Positions 1-20,720 are shown, counted from the stretch's first letter. The stretch is 64,000 nucleotides of DNA from Amoebidium appalachense (GCA_963693365.1 CAVNZM010000001.1:21142001-21206000); one strand, 5' to 3'. Notes: generated by a model from the sequence alone, not told the origin. Translations and numbers: made by a program.

Positions 1-7888
<7,888 letters not shown>

Positions 7889-8865
7889 CCTCGGGTGTGG
7901 CCCACAGGGCAGCTGCTAGGGGGAGGGAGGCCGCACTGAAGCCCGAATATGGTGGGGTCAAGGGCACGCAGGGGCCGGGCTGTGTGGGCGTTTGGCAGGC
8001 AGCAGGCACAGAACAGCGAGCACACAGCAATCGGTTTAGTAGTGGCTACACCGCACCACCTGGGGTTGCAAAGAAATGCACAAGCTATGCCGGCTAAAAG
8101 AATGGCATGTTATAACGCGTCCCTCCTAAGTTCCTTTTCTGCCGAAACATCACTAGCTAAGGCTTTATCCGACTGAAGGACCTTGAAGCAAGGCCTCCTT
8201 ATCTTCCAGAGGCCTTGCCGCAGCTGTGAGTCACCCTAGAGTCACCCTAGAGCCGATGCAGATCTAGCCAATGGCTGGCCTCATGCACAGACCAAATATA
8301 GCTACTCGTGTAGCAACCAATCGGATACAGTTGATGGCGCTGATAAGCCCTGAGCCACAGTGCCACTTTGCCAGCCTGGCCACGGCCATCTTGGTGTGTG
8401 TCTTGAGTCGGCCTGTTCACCGACCTCAGCTCGTTCCGTTCATTGCCGTTTACTTATTTCTGCACCGGCCCGTGGCCGGCGCTGCCTTCGAAATAGCATT
8501 ACATGAGGCTCCTTTATATATTCGACGGTGCACCCGCTAGACCTTATCTATTCAAGCATATATGGCAAATACAATACGCAGCCGACATCGAACTGATACC
8601 GTTCACCACCAACACCAAGGACCAAATATGCGGAATAGCCGCTAACACAGTAAAGACCAAGACAAACAGGAGCCTGCATGAACATAAAAGGCAGAGACAC
8701 ATCTGGAGGAGGTCCTAACAGGGTTTACTTTAAGCGTCAATAGTCGGATATTTCAACAAGTTCAGTATACGAGCTTCGATAGTTCATAGAAATCAAAAAG
8801 GAGTACTAGTCTTTCGCACGGTGTGTCTATTGCATTCGTAGATGGTTGTTGGTGCATGATGTGGG
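7889..8865. other. Intergenic region between CASP start and the bHLH-PAS-like stop
   Basis: No coding exon found. It lacks the microsatellites of the introns and should hold the CASP promoter (minus strand) and the 3' end of the upstream gene. It contains a 10-bp-stem inverted repeat (8188-8218) and a short tandem repeat of GTCACCCTAGA at about 8230-8253. Confidence 0.7.
8188..8218. other. Inverted repeat (hairpin), stem GCAAGGCCTC
   Basis: Perfect 10-bp arms 8188-8197 and 8209-8218 separated by 11 bases, 300 bp upstream of the CASP start. The stem core CAAGGCCTC recurs in the larger hairpin at 18960-19008. Function unknown. Confidence 0.8.
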
Positions 8866-9753
8866 CTAGAGCATGCTGTGTGAGTGCATGTGCCAGTCCA
8901 GGAAGTCCAAATTGTCCATGCTGTCGAGCTCAAAGTGCTCCAGCCCCAGCTCCAGCCCTGGGGACAGCTGGCCCTGGCCCCCCTCCTCCCCCGTGCTGCT
9001 GACTGACGTGGGTGACGCCGTCTCAAATGCCGACAGGGGGGAGCCCTCCCCTGTGCGTTCCGTGTCCTGCACGGCCAGCAGGGGGGGCAGGCTGAATGTG
9101 GGCCCTGTGGGGGTGGTGGCGGGGTCGGGGCTGTGGGCTGGCAGCTGAGGCTCACCGACCACCGAGGGGTCAGCTGGGCCGGTCAGGCCTTGTGAGGGGA
9201 AGGTGTCCAGGTGCGCAAACAGCTCGCCCTCCCGTGTGACCGTTATGTTGCTGGGTGGTGGCCGGTCAGGGGCCAAGGTGAAGGAGAAGGCGCCCGTGAT
9301 GTGGCTCTTGCCGGCTGAGCCGGTGCGTGCGGGGTTCATGGCGGCCAGCAGGCGCTGGTGCTCTAGGAGGATCAGCTGCTCCTGCAGACATTCCTGCTGC
9401 CGGCTCATCTCCATGTGCTGCTGCCTGCACGTGCAACCGGTCAGCAATGCAGCAGGCCACAGCCTACCAGTGCGTCCTCAGCACAACCAACTCGACCAAG
9501 CACTGCAAGCCCCCCCCCCCCAACCCCAACCCCCACCCCGCCACCACCACAACACACACACAAAAAAAAAACCACCCAGCCTTTTTTCTTTCTCCCCCCC
9601 CACACCTTTGTGTGCATTTACCTCAACCAACTGCCGTCTCGTCCTTCTCCCTCTAAAAATAGTCGAATCTTAAAGGAGTCACTTCCATTGTGAGCTGACG
9701 TGCATATCTGTCATGCTTGTTTGTGCATACTACCGACTGATGTACTCATGTAC

Positions 9754-9852
<99 letters not shown>

Positions 9853-11619
9853 TGGTGAGAACCATCCCAGTGCTAGTGCATGCACCCATGGGGGCCATGG
9901 CTGTGGCCGTTACCTTGACTGCTGGGAGATGAGGGCCAGTTCGTTCTTGTGCAGACTCGGGTCGATGACCAGCGCCCCATTTGGTATCACCCTGTGTGTG
10001 CCCTGTGAGCAAAAAAGACCCCCAAATTGCGCAAGAACAATAAACCCACACGGGGGTTCTAAGAATGCCCACGTTTAATTTGCCCCCCCCCCCCCCCCCC
10101 CCCCCCCAAAACACACACACACACACACACCCACCCCACAGAAAAAAAAAAGAAAAAAAAGAAAAGAAACGAAAAAAGGCAAAAAAAAGAAAAAACACCA
10201 TCCCTATGCCGACCATTCCCTCTCACACACGCAGGGAGGGATCCACATACAGCACCTTATGTTTTAAGCAACAACAAGGCCCCCACTGCAACTGAGAAGA
10301 TCGCCCACACCACGACGACCCCCCCCCCCCTCCTCCCCACACACGCACACGCACACCACCACCACCATTACCACCACCGCAAAGGGGAAAAGAGGGGCGG
10401 GAGGGGGGGGGAGCAAAACAAAAAAAAGGCAAAAAAGGGGGGAAAAAATCTACCTAACCCATATCCAACCAAATCGCAACAACCTCAACTCTCCTCCCCC
10501 CCCCCCACCACACACCCCACCCTGTATCCCCCCCCCCCCCCCCCCCCCACCACACACCCCACCCTGTATCCCCCCCCCCCCCCCCCCCCCCACACACCCC
10601 ACCCTGTATCCCCCCCCCCCCCCCCCACCACACACCCCACCCTGTATCCCCCCCCCCCCCCCACCACACACCCCACCCTGTATCCCCCCCCCCCCCCACC
10701 ACACACCCCACCCTGTATCCCCCCCCCCCCCCCCCCCCACACACCCCACCCTGTATCCCCCCCCCCCCCCCACCACACACCCCACCCTGTATCCCCCCCC
10801 CCCCCCCCCCCACCACACACCCCACCCTGTATCCCCCCCCCCCCCACCACACACCCCACCCTGTATCCCCCCCCCCCCCCCCCCACACACCCCACCCTGT
10901 ATCCCCCCCCCCCCCCCACCACACACCCCACCCTGTATCCCCCCCCCCCCCCCACCACACACCCCACCCTGTATCCCCCCCCCCCCCCCCACACACCCCA
11001 CCCTGTATCCCCCCCCCCCCCCCCCACACACCCCACCCTGTATCCCCCCCCCCCCCCCCACCACACACCCCACCCTCCCACCCCCCCCCCCCCCCCCCCA
11101 CCACACACCCCACCCTGTATCCCCCCCCCCCCCCCCCCCCCCCACACACCCCACCCTGTATCCCCCCCCCCCCCCACCACACACCCCACCCTGTATCCCC
11201 CCCCCCCCCCCCCACACACCCCACCCTGTATCCCCCCCCCCCCCCCACCACACACCCCACCCTGTATCCCCCCCCCCCCCCCCCCACCACACACCCCACC
11301 CTGTATCCCCCCCCCCCCCCCCCCACCACACACCCCACCCTGTATCCCCCCCCCCCCCCACCACACACCCCACCCTGTATCCCCCCCCCCCCCCCCCACA
11401 CACCCCACCCTGTATCCCCCCCCCCCCCCCCCCCCCACCACACACCCCACCCTGTATCCCCCCCCCCCCCCCCCACCACACACCCCACCCTGTATCCCCC
11501 TCCCCCCCCCCACCACACACCCCACCCTGTATCCCCCCCCCCCCCCCACCACACACCCCACCCTGTATCCCCCCCCCCCCCCCCTCCCCCTTACCACCAC
11601 CACCACTTCCATCCCCCCC

Positions 11620-11664
<45 letters not shown>

Positions 11665-14467
11665 CCATTCTCCTCCCTCCCCGAAAGCCCCCTTGCCCCA
11701 GCCCCTGTCCCAACCAACGAATGCCACCCGTTACCCTCCCCAACCCCCCCCCCCCCCCCCCCCCAAACCCTTTATGCACACACACCCACCCACCCACACA
11801 CACACACCCACACACGCACACACACACACACACACACACGCACGCACGCACCACACAGACCCCCCCCCCCTCACCCACCCACCCACCCACACACACAGAC
11901 ACACGCACGTACTCTAGCACGTCCTCCTCGTCGCTGGTCATTGTGACGCCGTGGCACTGCAGGTACTCCAGCCGGCCCGTCCTTGCATTGACACTGCATG
12001 CCCGTACCGTCAGCTGGCCCATCGCACCCACACACACAGCACTTTTTTGCCCCTCCCCCTTGCCGCCCTGCCTGAGCAGCTAGTGCATATCTTGCTCCCA
12101 CCTGCAAAACACTGCGGCTGCGCCCCCTGCCTGCTGTGTGGCCGTGGTGGGGGGTTGCCCATGAAGGGAGCTTGGGGTGTGGTGGTGGTGGTGGTCGTCG
12201 TGGTGGTGGTGGTGGTGGTGTGTGTGTGTTTTTTTTTTTTTGGTGGGGGGGGGGGGGGGAAGGGTTGGAGGGCATGGGTGATTGTAGCCGTGTGGTGTGC
12301 CGGGGGGCTGCATACCATGGGCGGATCAGGACCTTGATACGCTCCCACGTGCCCCGCGCGTTAAAGATGCGGGCGGAAAACAGGCCCGTGTACTGCTGGT
12401 GCGCAACCACCCTGCAGCAAACCGTCAGCAAGGGCACGCCGTGGTGCCGAGCACATCATCCAGGCTGGATGGTTTCATAGCCTACGTGCATTCATGATTG
12501 CCGGCCCTATCCCCACCCCCTCCCCCCACTCACCAACCCTCGCCACCCACCCACACGAATACGCACTTGTGCACGTGGCCGACCTTGCCGACATCATTTG
12601 GGTGCATGAAGTGGTACGGCTTCTTGCCCTCCAGCTCGGCCGCCTTGTAGCCGTACACCACTGCGGCACAGTGTCAGCACACACGCATGCACATGTATGC
12701 TGCACGTGACAAAATGCTAACACGCAGGGGCAGCCAGCTCACATGGCCACATGCTCGACTGTGTGTGGCATGCAGATCATAGTAAGCGTGTATGCCCTTG
12801 TTCACTTGTGTGCATGCAGATCATAGTAGGCGTGTATGCCCTTGTTCACTTGTGTGCATGCAGATCATAGTAAGCGTGTATGCCCTTGTTCACTTGTGTG
12901 CATGCTTGCATGCACGTGTAAGCGCATGTCCTTGTCTGCGGGAAAGCATGGAAATGCAGGCGTCTGCATGATTGAGTATGCATGCACGTTTCAATTAGTG
13001 CGGGCATGTGATAGCTGCATTAGGTGTGCATGAACGAGTCTGACTGTGTGTGCGTGCACGTGTCTGACTGTGTGTGCATGAACGAGTCTGACTGTGTGTG
13101 CATGAACGAGTCTGACTGTGTGTGCGTGCACGTGTCTGACTGTGTGCGTGCACGAGTCTGATTGTGTGTGCATGAACGAGTCTGACTGTGTGTGCATGAA
13201 CGTGTCTGACTGTGTGTGCATGCACGTGTCTGACTGTGTGCGCATGCACGTGTCTGACTGTGTGTGCGTGCACGTGTCTGACTGTGTGTGCGTGCACGTG
13301 TCTGACTGTGTGTGCGTGCACGTGTCTGACTGTGTGTGCGTGCACGTGTCTGACTGTGTGTGCATGCACGAGTCTGACTGTGTGTGCATGCACGAGTCTG
13401 ACTGTGTGTGCATGCACGAGTCTGACTGTGTGTGCATGAACGAGTCTGACTGTGTGTGCATGCACGAGTCTGACTGTGTGTGCATGAACGAGTCTGACTG
13501 TGTGTGCATGCACGTGTCTGACTGTGTGTGCATGCACGAGTCTGACTGTGTGTGCATGAACAGTCTGACTGTGTGTGCATGCACGTGTCTGACTGTGTGT
13601 GCATGAACGAGTCTGACTGTGTGTGCATGCACGTGTCTGACTGAGACACGTGCATGCACGTGTCTGACTGTGTGTGCATGCACGTGTCTGACTGTGTGTG
13701 CATGCACGTGTCTGACTGTGCGTGCGTGCACGTGTCTGACTGTGTGTGCGTGCACGCGTATCTGCTTGTGTTAATCCATCTGTCTGATTGCGCCTTAATA
13801 TGCACCGTGTTGTGGGTGCATGCACACTTTGTGCATGTTCGTGCATATGTTTCTGTGTACCTTTGCAGGCACATATGCGAGTGTGCATGCAGAGTGTGAC
13901 GGTGCATGCATGCATATATTTGTACGTACACACCTGATGTATCCGCATATACCTGTTTGTGTGTGCGCATGATGCTCTGTGTGTGTGTCTGTGTGTGTGC
14001 ACGCAAATGTTTGTGTGCGCATGCACACATTTGTCCGTGCATGTAAGTGTTAAATTTTGTGCACACACACTTGTCTGACTGTACACTCACGCACGTCTCC
14101 GATTATGAGTGCATGCATGTGTTTCTGTGTGCGCATGCACATGTTTTTGTGCGAATGAACCATTTGTGCATCCACTTCTGCGCACGTACATCCTTCCTTG
14201 CAGCCGGGGAAGACGGCATCAAAGCCCCCGTCCAGACTGTGCAGAAACCACCACTTGTACGAGGGGGTGTCCAGTTGGGGCGGGTTGGGCATCACGTTGG
14301 CTGCACACAAACAAGAGTGTGAGTGCACGTGCAAAATGCGCACGTACATGCACACACACACATGTAGACACATGCACACACACACATGTAGACACATGCA
14401 CACACACACACACACACACCAGCTAAAAAGAGCAAACTGAAAAGCCCGCATATGCAGGTGCTCACAC

Positions 14468-14559
<92 letters not shown>

Positions 14560-14904
14560 AACAGGCACACAGGCACGCACCCTTTGGCACGACGCTGTGT
14601 GTACCCCAGAAGTCATCTGGGTAGAAGGTCAGCAGCTGCACGGTGGCCCCGTCCTGGTCTGCGCGCCTGCCCGTCAATGTCATCTGGATGTATGCGTCGT
14701 CTCTCTTGCGCAGCCTAATCTTGCCCGACCAGCTCTCGACATCGTGCAGGTTGAGCTGTGGCGGGTGGTCAGCAAGGGGGCAGTGTGTGTGTGTGAGTTT
14801 GGGGGGAGGGGGGGGAGGAAGGGATGTGGGTGTTTGTGTGTATGTGTGTGGGGGGGGGAGGGTTTCAGGTATGCTTGTTTGTGTGTGTTTTTTTTTTTTT
14901 TTCT

Positions 14905-14949
<45 letters not shown>

Positions 14950-14984
14950 TGTGTGTGTGTGTGTGTGGGTTGTGTGTGTGTGGG

Positions 14985-15041
<57 letters not shown>

Positions 15042-16011
15042 TGTGGGAGAGGGGGTGGGGGGGAGGGGAGGCTGGGTGAGTGCGTCCCAGAAAGGTGTTG
15101 GAGTTAACATTTTGGCACGGTATCCGTGTCTATGTGCACCACCCCACGTGGCCACACACCTGCATCAGGGCTGTGCGCAGGGGCATGACGTCTTTCCAGA
15201 AGACAAACTCCATTAGGTTGCGCTCCCGCATGTTCATGGCCTTGTACTGCCCCCACACACAGTCAGCCACGTGATGAAAAACACGTGCAGTGCCATGCAC
15301 ATACATTTGCACACGTACTATGTGATGCACACACGTGAAACACACACGTGCCATGCACACACATGAAACACACACACACACGTGCAGTGCAATGCCCACA
15401 CACGCAACACACACACACGTGCAGTGCAATGCACACACACGCAACACACACACACGTGCAGTGCAATGCACACACACGCAACACACACACACGTGCAGTG
15501 CAATGCACACACACGCAACACACACACACGTGCAGTGCAATGCACACACACGCAACACACACACACGTGCAGTGCAATGCACACACACGCAACACACACA
15601 CACGTGCAGTGCAATGCACACACACGCAACACACACACACGTACAGTGCAATGCACACACACGCAACACACACACACGTGCAGTGATTTGCACACCCACA
15701 CAGCACACACGTGCAGGGACACGTACGTCCAGGTAGCCCTCGCAGCTGTCGGACACGTATTTGATGACGCCATCCATGTCCACCACCATCAGCACCCCCT
15801 CAAACACCTCCATCACCGCACGCTCACTGTCGTAATCCGCTGCACACCATGCCGTCAGCATCATGAAACAACAGGGGGAATGAATGGCCAGGGCATAGTA
15901 GAAGATGTGTGCGCATGACCGGGTGACGTGTGTGCACGCACATAGCCTCTCCCAATTAACTCTCTCTGTGTCATCACTCGCGCTCTACAAACACACAAAA
16001 ACACACACGCA

Positions 16012-16063
<52 letters not shown>

Positions 16064-16258
16064 GTGTTGTGTGTGTGTGTGGGGGGGGGGGGGGGTGTCA
16101 CTCTCCCTTTTGCTCATACCCATGCTCTCTCTTTCATTCTGTCCCTCTCCCTCTCTCGCCCGCGTCTGTGAGTTTGTATTTGTGTGTGCTTGTGTGCGCG
16201 CGATGTGTTCACAATTTGTCTTGTGTATGGGTGTATGCGTGCCTTGTGTGTGTGTGCA

Positions 16259-16297
<39 letters not shown>

Positions 16298-18039
16298 CTG
16301 TATATGTGTGTGCGTGTGTGTGCGCGCGCAGGTGGAAGCACACGGTGTGCAGGTGCTTATGTGCTTCAGCGTCAGATTTAGATGGTTGATGTGTATGTGC
16401 TGTACCTGCACATGTACATGTCCGCGTGTGTGCGTGTGCTGAACCGTGAGTGAATAAGTGTGGCCACACACACTACTATCTATCACTGGAATGGGATACG
16501 TATACGTATGTGCTTGCCCCGTATTCCTCGAGTCTTTGTTTGCGCGCGCGCGCATGTGTGTGTGTGTTTATGTGTGTGCGCGCGCGCGTGCGTACAAAGG
16601 CTGCCTGCATATGCATGGTCGAGGGTGCCAGTGCAGTGCGTAAAGATTTTGTGCGCCTATGCCTTGGTGCTGTGCCTGTGGAATGCCCGTGTGTGTATGT
16701 GTGCCGGCGTGTGCCTGTGTGCCCGCGTGTTCATGTGTGCCGGTGTGTGCCGGTCTGCCCGTAATGCCCGTGTGCCTGTGTGCCTGAATAATGCCCGTGT
16801 GCCGTGTGTGTGCAACTCACTGCCCAGCTTTGTCAGAAAGTCCACGGCCTCGGACAGCACCTCCGACTGGCCCACCTTGCCCACCTGCTCTGGCATCAAC
16901 AGCTGCCCCTCCCCGTCAATGTCTGCACACAGCCAGGAGAGTGCTGCACCTCACTACAATCCCCCAACCCCCCTACACCCTCTGGTACTTTGCTTGTTCT
17001 GAGGGGTTGTCGGGCCTTTGCAAGTCCCCCCTGTCCCGTCCCTACCAACACTTACACTCACAACTCCGTAAACGTGTGGATACTGGTCTAGTATCAGCCT
17101 TCATAATAATAAGACGTTGCAGCAAACAACACGTGCTGCTACAGGCATATGCACACTTACACCCGTGAGAGAAGCACCACCAAGCACGTGCACACACCCA
17201 GGTTCGGGGACCCAAGCCAAGTGCACGTGTAAACGCTCACAACGCTATAACAGACCTTTCAACAAAGAGCCAGAAAGCATAAAAACAAAAGCATGCTGCT
17301 CACTTCGCCACACACAACTACAGACCGTATGAACACGTGCACACATAAGCACACACGAGTACACGTGCACACATGTCTCCGCGTCCACATCCAAGATGCA
17401 CATCTGCACACCACACACCCGTGCACGCTCACTGGTCGCAAACGCATCCATGCGCGTGCGCGCTCGCCAGCACGCACAAAAGCACTCACACATGTGTGGC
17501 CGCACGCAGGCATGCATGTACGCAAGCACGCACGCCACGCAGGCACACACTCAAGCATACAGGCATGTGCGCATGCTTGCACACGAGTATGAAAGCACAC
17601 GCCCTAGGCGCCCCCTCCTCCCCCCCCCCCCCCCCCCCTCTCCCCCCTCCCACACACACACTCCACACCTGCACACACACCTGCTCCAGCTCGCGTATGC
17701 ATCGTGCAAACTCCTTGCGGTTGAGCTGCTTTGTTGTCTGGTAGGACTTAGGCCCTTTTGCCTTCTTGGTGCCCCATGAGTTCTTCACCGCCTCCACCCA
17801 CCCGTCGTCTGCCCAACCCCAGCCCACGCCCAGTCAAAACCTCAGGCAAGTCTCCTTTATAACCCCCTTCAATCCCCCAGCACAAGCACATAAGCAACCA
17901 ACCTGCTCACCCCCGCCCCCTCCTCCCCCACCCCCTTCCCTCCCTCTCCCCCCCCACTCACCACCTCCCAGCCTCCACCCTTCCTCAAACACACACGGCC
18001 CACCCACCCCTCCTTACCTGTCACCAGCGGCTTGGCCAT
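8866..18039 (-). CDS. bHLH-PAS-like transcription regulator
   Basis: Thirteen exons, coding order: 18039-18018, 17808-17681, 17403-17373, 16922-16821, 15839-15727, 15246-15160, 14755-14581, 14300-14190, 12660-12567, 12411-12316, 11993-11913, 9991-9914, 9424-8866. Phases agree throughout and give 558 aa. Residues about 10-95 resemble a helix-loop-helix: lysine-rich segment, LNRKEFARCIRELEQ as helix 1, SEVLSEAVDFLTKL as helix 2. PAS-A follows (MEVFEGVLMVVDMDGVIKYV), then PAS-B (WWFLHSLDGGFDAVF, LVYGYKAAELEGKKPYHFMHPNDV) with a PAC-like segment (GTWERIKVLI). The tail is Q-rich, then acidic/hydrophobic (MDNLDFLDW), like an activation domain. Known bHLH-PAS proteins dimerise and bind E-box-like DNA. 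Here the basic region lacks the usual ERxRR pattern, so DNA contact is uncertain. The 31-nt exon 3 is inferred from phase. An in-frame upstream ATG at 18078 would add 13 residues. Confidence 0.8.
9756..9850. repeat. (TG)n microsatellite
   Basis: TG run in the bHLH-PAS-like intron just downstream (coding strand) of the exon 12 donor at 9914; reads (CA)n on the coding strand. Confidence 0.96.
10496..11585. repeat. About 30-copy C-run minisatellite, about 36-bp unit, 1.1 kb
   Basis: Each unit is a conserved part, ACACACCCCACCCTGTAT, followed by 12-22 C, sometimes with CACC before the next unit. The non-C part is nearly invariant while C-run length varies. It sits in the intron between exons 11 and 12 of the bHLH-PAS-like gene; the coding strand carries 30 spaced G-runs. 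The C-run unit is open in all three minus frames (Gly/Val/Cys-rich), an artefact of composition. Confidence 0.97.
11617..11663. repeat. C homopolymer, about 45 bases
   Basis: Long C-run following the minisatellite in the same intron. Confidence 0.95.
12765..12905. repeat. 44-bp tandem repeat, 3 copies
   Basis: Unit contains GTGTATGCCCTTGTTCACTT and GCATGCAGATCATAGTA; copies differ by single bases. Lies in the intron upstream of the exon starting at 12660. Confidence 0.92.
13029..13757. repeat. 24-26-bp minisatellite, about 28 copies
   Basis: Unit GTCTGACTGTGTGTGCATGC plus ACG/AACGA variants (CACG, AACGAG, CACGAG), with one inverted-looking interruption at about 13644. In the intron between exons 8 and 9 of the bHLH-PAS-like gene. 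Confidence 0.97.
14469..14558. repeat. (CA)n microsatellite next to a splice donor
   Basis: About 90 bp CA run 23 bases inside the donor at 14580; reads (TG)n on the coding strand. Confidence 0.97.
14890..15048. repeat. T-run, G-run and (TG)n composite
   Basis: T-rich run (14890-14914), about 33 G (14915-14947), then TGTGTGGGT/(TG)n to 15045, in the intron between exons 6 and 7. Confidence 0.93.
15330..15700. repeat. 35-bp minisatellite, about 9 copies
   Basis: Unit is CACACACACGTGCAGTGCAA plus TGCACACACACGCAA, nearly identical between copies; located in the intron that splits PAS-A. Confidence 0.95.
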
Positions 18040-18959
18040 CTTTGCTTCCAGAGGCCTTCCAGCAGCGAGTGGGCACACGCCCCCTGCCTCCTACGCTCGC
18101 GTGCGCGTTTGCGCACCCTTGTGGCTTCACGTGCCTGTGGCGGCACTGGCCACGTGCATGGCTGGGGGTGCTGTGCTTCCCCTAAAGACCCACGCAGCCT
18201 GCACGGCCCCAAAAACACAACAGACAGAGTAATAACGACACAACTAAGGCCAGTCCGCAACCCCTCGTATTCTTCCGTGCTAGGCCCGCTAATGTGTCAC
18301 GTTGTACGCTTCAATGCAGCCACAATACGCCCCTTCTACTCTCCTACGTTGAAAATGAAAGCTTCAAGAGACTCAGGTGACAATGGCGCACGGTTTGCCG
18401 CCCGTGAAGTCTTCTAGAACATGGGCACTCCCTAGATCAAAGGTCTCATACCATAAGTTTAGGTCTCTAATAATGTATCTTAGGCTATCAAGTGTATCTA
18501 GCATGTTTACATGCCTAACTAAAATAAATAACGGATATAAAGCTACTTTTTTGTTTTTTACTTCTACTATCCTGTATATGTGTCAGTATATTTGAAAAAC
18601 AGGAATGTTGTAGTAGTTTTATTGTTGCCTAAAATTGTGGCCTTCACGGTGCACGATTTAGAGTCTTGGGGGATCCTTTGTTATCTCTGCAATCGCCAAC
18701 ACACACCTAGGATTGCATGATTTTACGCTGCGGTGGTTGACAGCAATAAATCACACAGTTTTTAAAAGTGTGCCCTTCACCAATCCCTGAGTGGTGCTAG
18801 ACCTAATGTATTGCCGGTGTAGCTGCCTTTGGCTCACCCGGTGGCCCGTGGCGGCTCAATTCAACGTCATGCCGGTCGCAACAAGCGCAACGTTCGGCGC
18901 CATGTGTGACTTGAAGACCCAGGCTGCGTCACTGGCTCGAGACTACCAGGACATGGGGT

Positions 18960-19008
18960 GCACATGTCAAGGCCTCCTACTCAGAGTGGGAGGCCTTGGC
19001 ACATGTGC
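18960..19008. other. Large hairpin, arms about 18-20 bp
   Basis: Left arm 18960-18977 (GCACATGTCAAGGCCTCC) pairs with right arm 18989-19008 apart from a 2-nt bulge, loop about 11 bases. It lies about 920 bp upstream of the bHLH-PAS-like start and shares the CAAGGCCTC core with the hairpin at 8188. Confidence 0.8.
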
Positions 19009-19317
19009 GTTACCACCTTTCATATGCATGAGAAGCCGCTTGCCAGCAGTCTTGCTGCCGTGCACGATAGTATGTTCCGTGATTATGCACGCTGATCGCC
19101 ACGCTAGCCTAGTGGGGTGGGTGCCCCTCAGGAACTGCATAAGGCTATCATAATATATGCATCTAACAGTCTGTGGCTGCTGGTTGTACTTTTTGCAAAA
19201 CTCTCATTCCAGTGCAATGTGAACCGTCAACACATACATATACACGTGAATATACCCCTCCCAGCCTTCACATATGAATACCTGACAGGCCCTTCCAAAT
19301 GGCATGTGGCACAGGGA

Positions 19318-19348
<31 letters not shown>

Positions 19349-20617
19349 TCCCCCCCCCCCCCCCCCCCCCACTCCCCCGCCCACTTTCCCTCCCCCTCCC
19401 CCCCCCATAAATCACGTCCCCTTACCCCCCGTGCAGACATAGGTGCATCTACACCTCCTTTAATTATTTAAACCCGTCCCCACCCCCTCCAAATCATTTC
19501 CCATAATTCCCTCCCCCCCCCCCCCCCCCCCCACTTCCCCGGGGATATAGTTACTGCGCTCGTGGTGGCATGGGCGGGCGGTCTGGTTCGCCTTACCACT
19601 ACTAGTTTACCCTCACGGCATATCTGGCACTCTACTTACATAGGAGGCCATGCCTTCATGCCAGCCAGAACTGCCTGCAGAGCGGTACGCGAGATAGAAG
19701 CGAGTGCTTTCGATGCCGCATAGCATAGCACAGGCGTCGCACATACTCTCTTCGAGCCCCTGTTCTCAAACGCTACTGGTGTCGACTGCGAGCCGCCACT
19801 CCTATCCCCTCCCCCCACCCCCCCCCCTCTCCCCTCCCCTCCCCCCCCCCCACCCCCCCACCCCCCATCCTGCCCTCATCTCCCTTCCCCTCTCCCCTCA
19901 CACCCCCCCCTCCCCTCCCCCCCCTCCTCCCCCCCGCCCCCCTTCCTCCCTCCAGAGACCCCCTTCTGGCCCATCCGGCCGCTCAGACTGAGAGCTATCA
20001 TGCGAACGGCCAATAGTATCTTTCCGCTCGCGAGATATTCGGCTTTCTCAAGGCTCACTCTCTCTTTCGCCCCACCTCTCTCTAAAAAAAAAATTCGTCA
20101 CCAAGCTTATGAATACCATGCTCCCTCGGGTTTTTTTTTTTTTGCCTTGGAGTGGTTGGCCTGTGTGTGTACCGGTACCGAGCGCATGCGCTTGTGTTTG
20201 TATGTGTGCGCGCGCATGTGTGCACGAAGCAATGTTTGCTTGCACGTGACACTGTACGTTTGCCCGTGACACTGTGTGCATTATGTGCACAGGTGTACGT
20301 GTAAGCAAGCGCACGTGTACGGTGCGTGTGTGTATGCGGCATTCACTTGTGCGTGTTGAGTTGGTGGTGGTAGTTGGGGGGTGGGGGGAGGGAGGGGAGG
20401 AGGGCACATTGCCAGGTGGGTACTGGTAATATTAGGCTAGGGCCTCTGCTATGTCGTGTGCCACTCTAACTTTGTGCAGTGTGTGGGCGTGTACACACGT
20501 GCCTATTCAGTCGTATATACATACACGCGTGCCTATGCGAACTTTCCGATTCAACGGATTGCTTGCGCATGCATAGTATGCGCCTGCCACTTAGTGTGCC
20601 TGAGCTCACCTGGACCT

Positions 20618-20618
20618 G

Positions 20619-20679
<61 letters not shown>

Positions 20680-20720
20680 ACTGCGCCTGCGCCTGCGCTT
20701 GCGCCTGCACCTGTGCCCGC
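20618..20720. repeat. Hexanucleotide repeat (CTGTGC)n
   Basis: About ten CTGTGC units grading into CTGCGC variants. Confidence 0.92.

Noticed and set aside
10450-11727. 425-aa glycine-rich minus-strand open frame
   Set aside because: Produced by the C-run minisatellite, open in several frames, inside an intron of a well-supported gene.
12991-14090. 250-360-aa repetitive minus frames and a 162-aa plus frame
   Set aside because: Translations of the GTCTGACTG minisatellite in an intron of the bHLH-PAS-like gene.
15335-15736. Short regularly spaced repeats that superficially resemble a CRISPR array
   Set aside because: Units are contiguous copies with no unique spacers; eukaryotic minisatellite in an intron.
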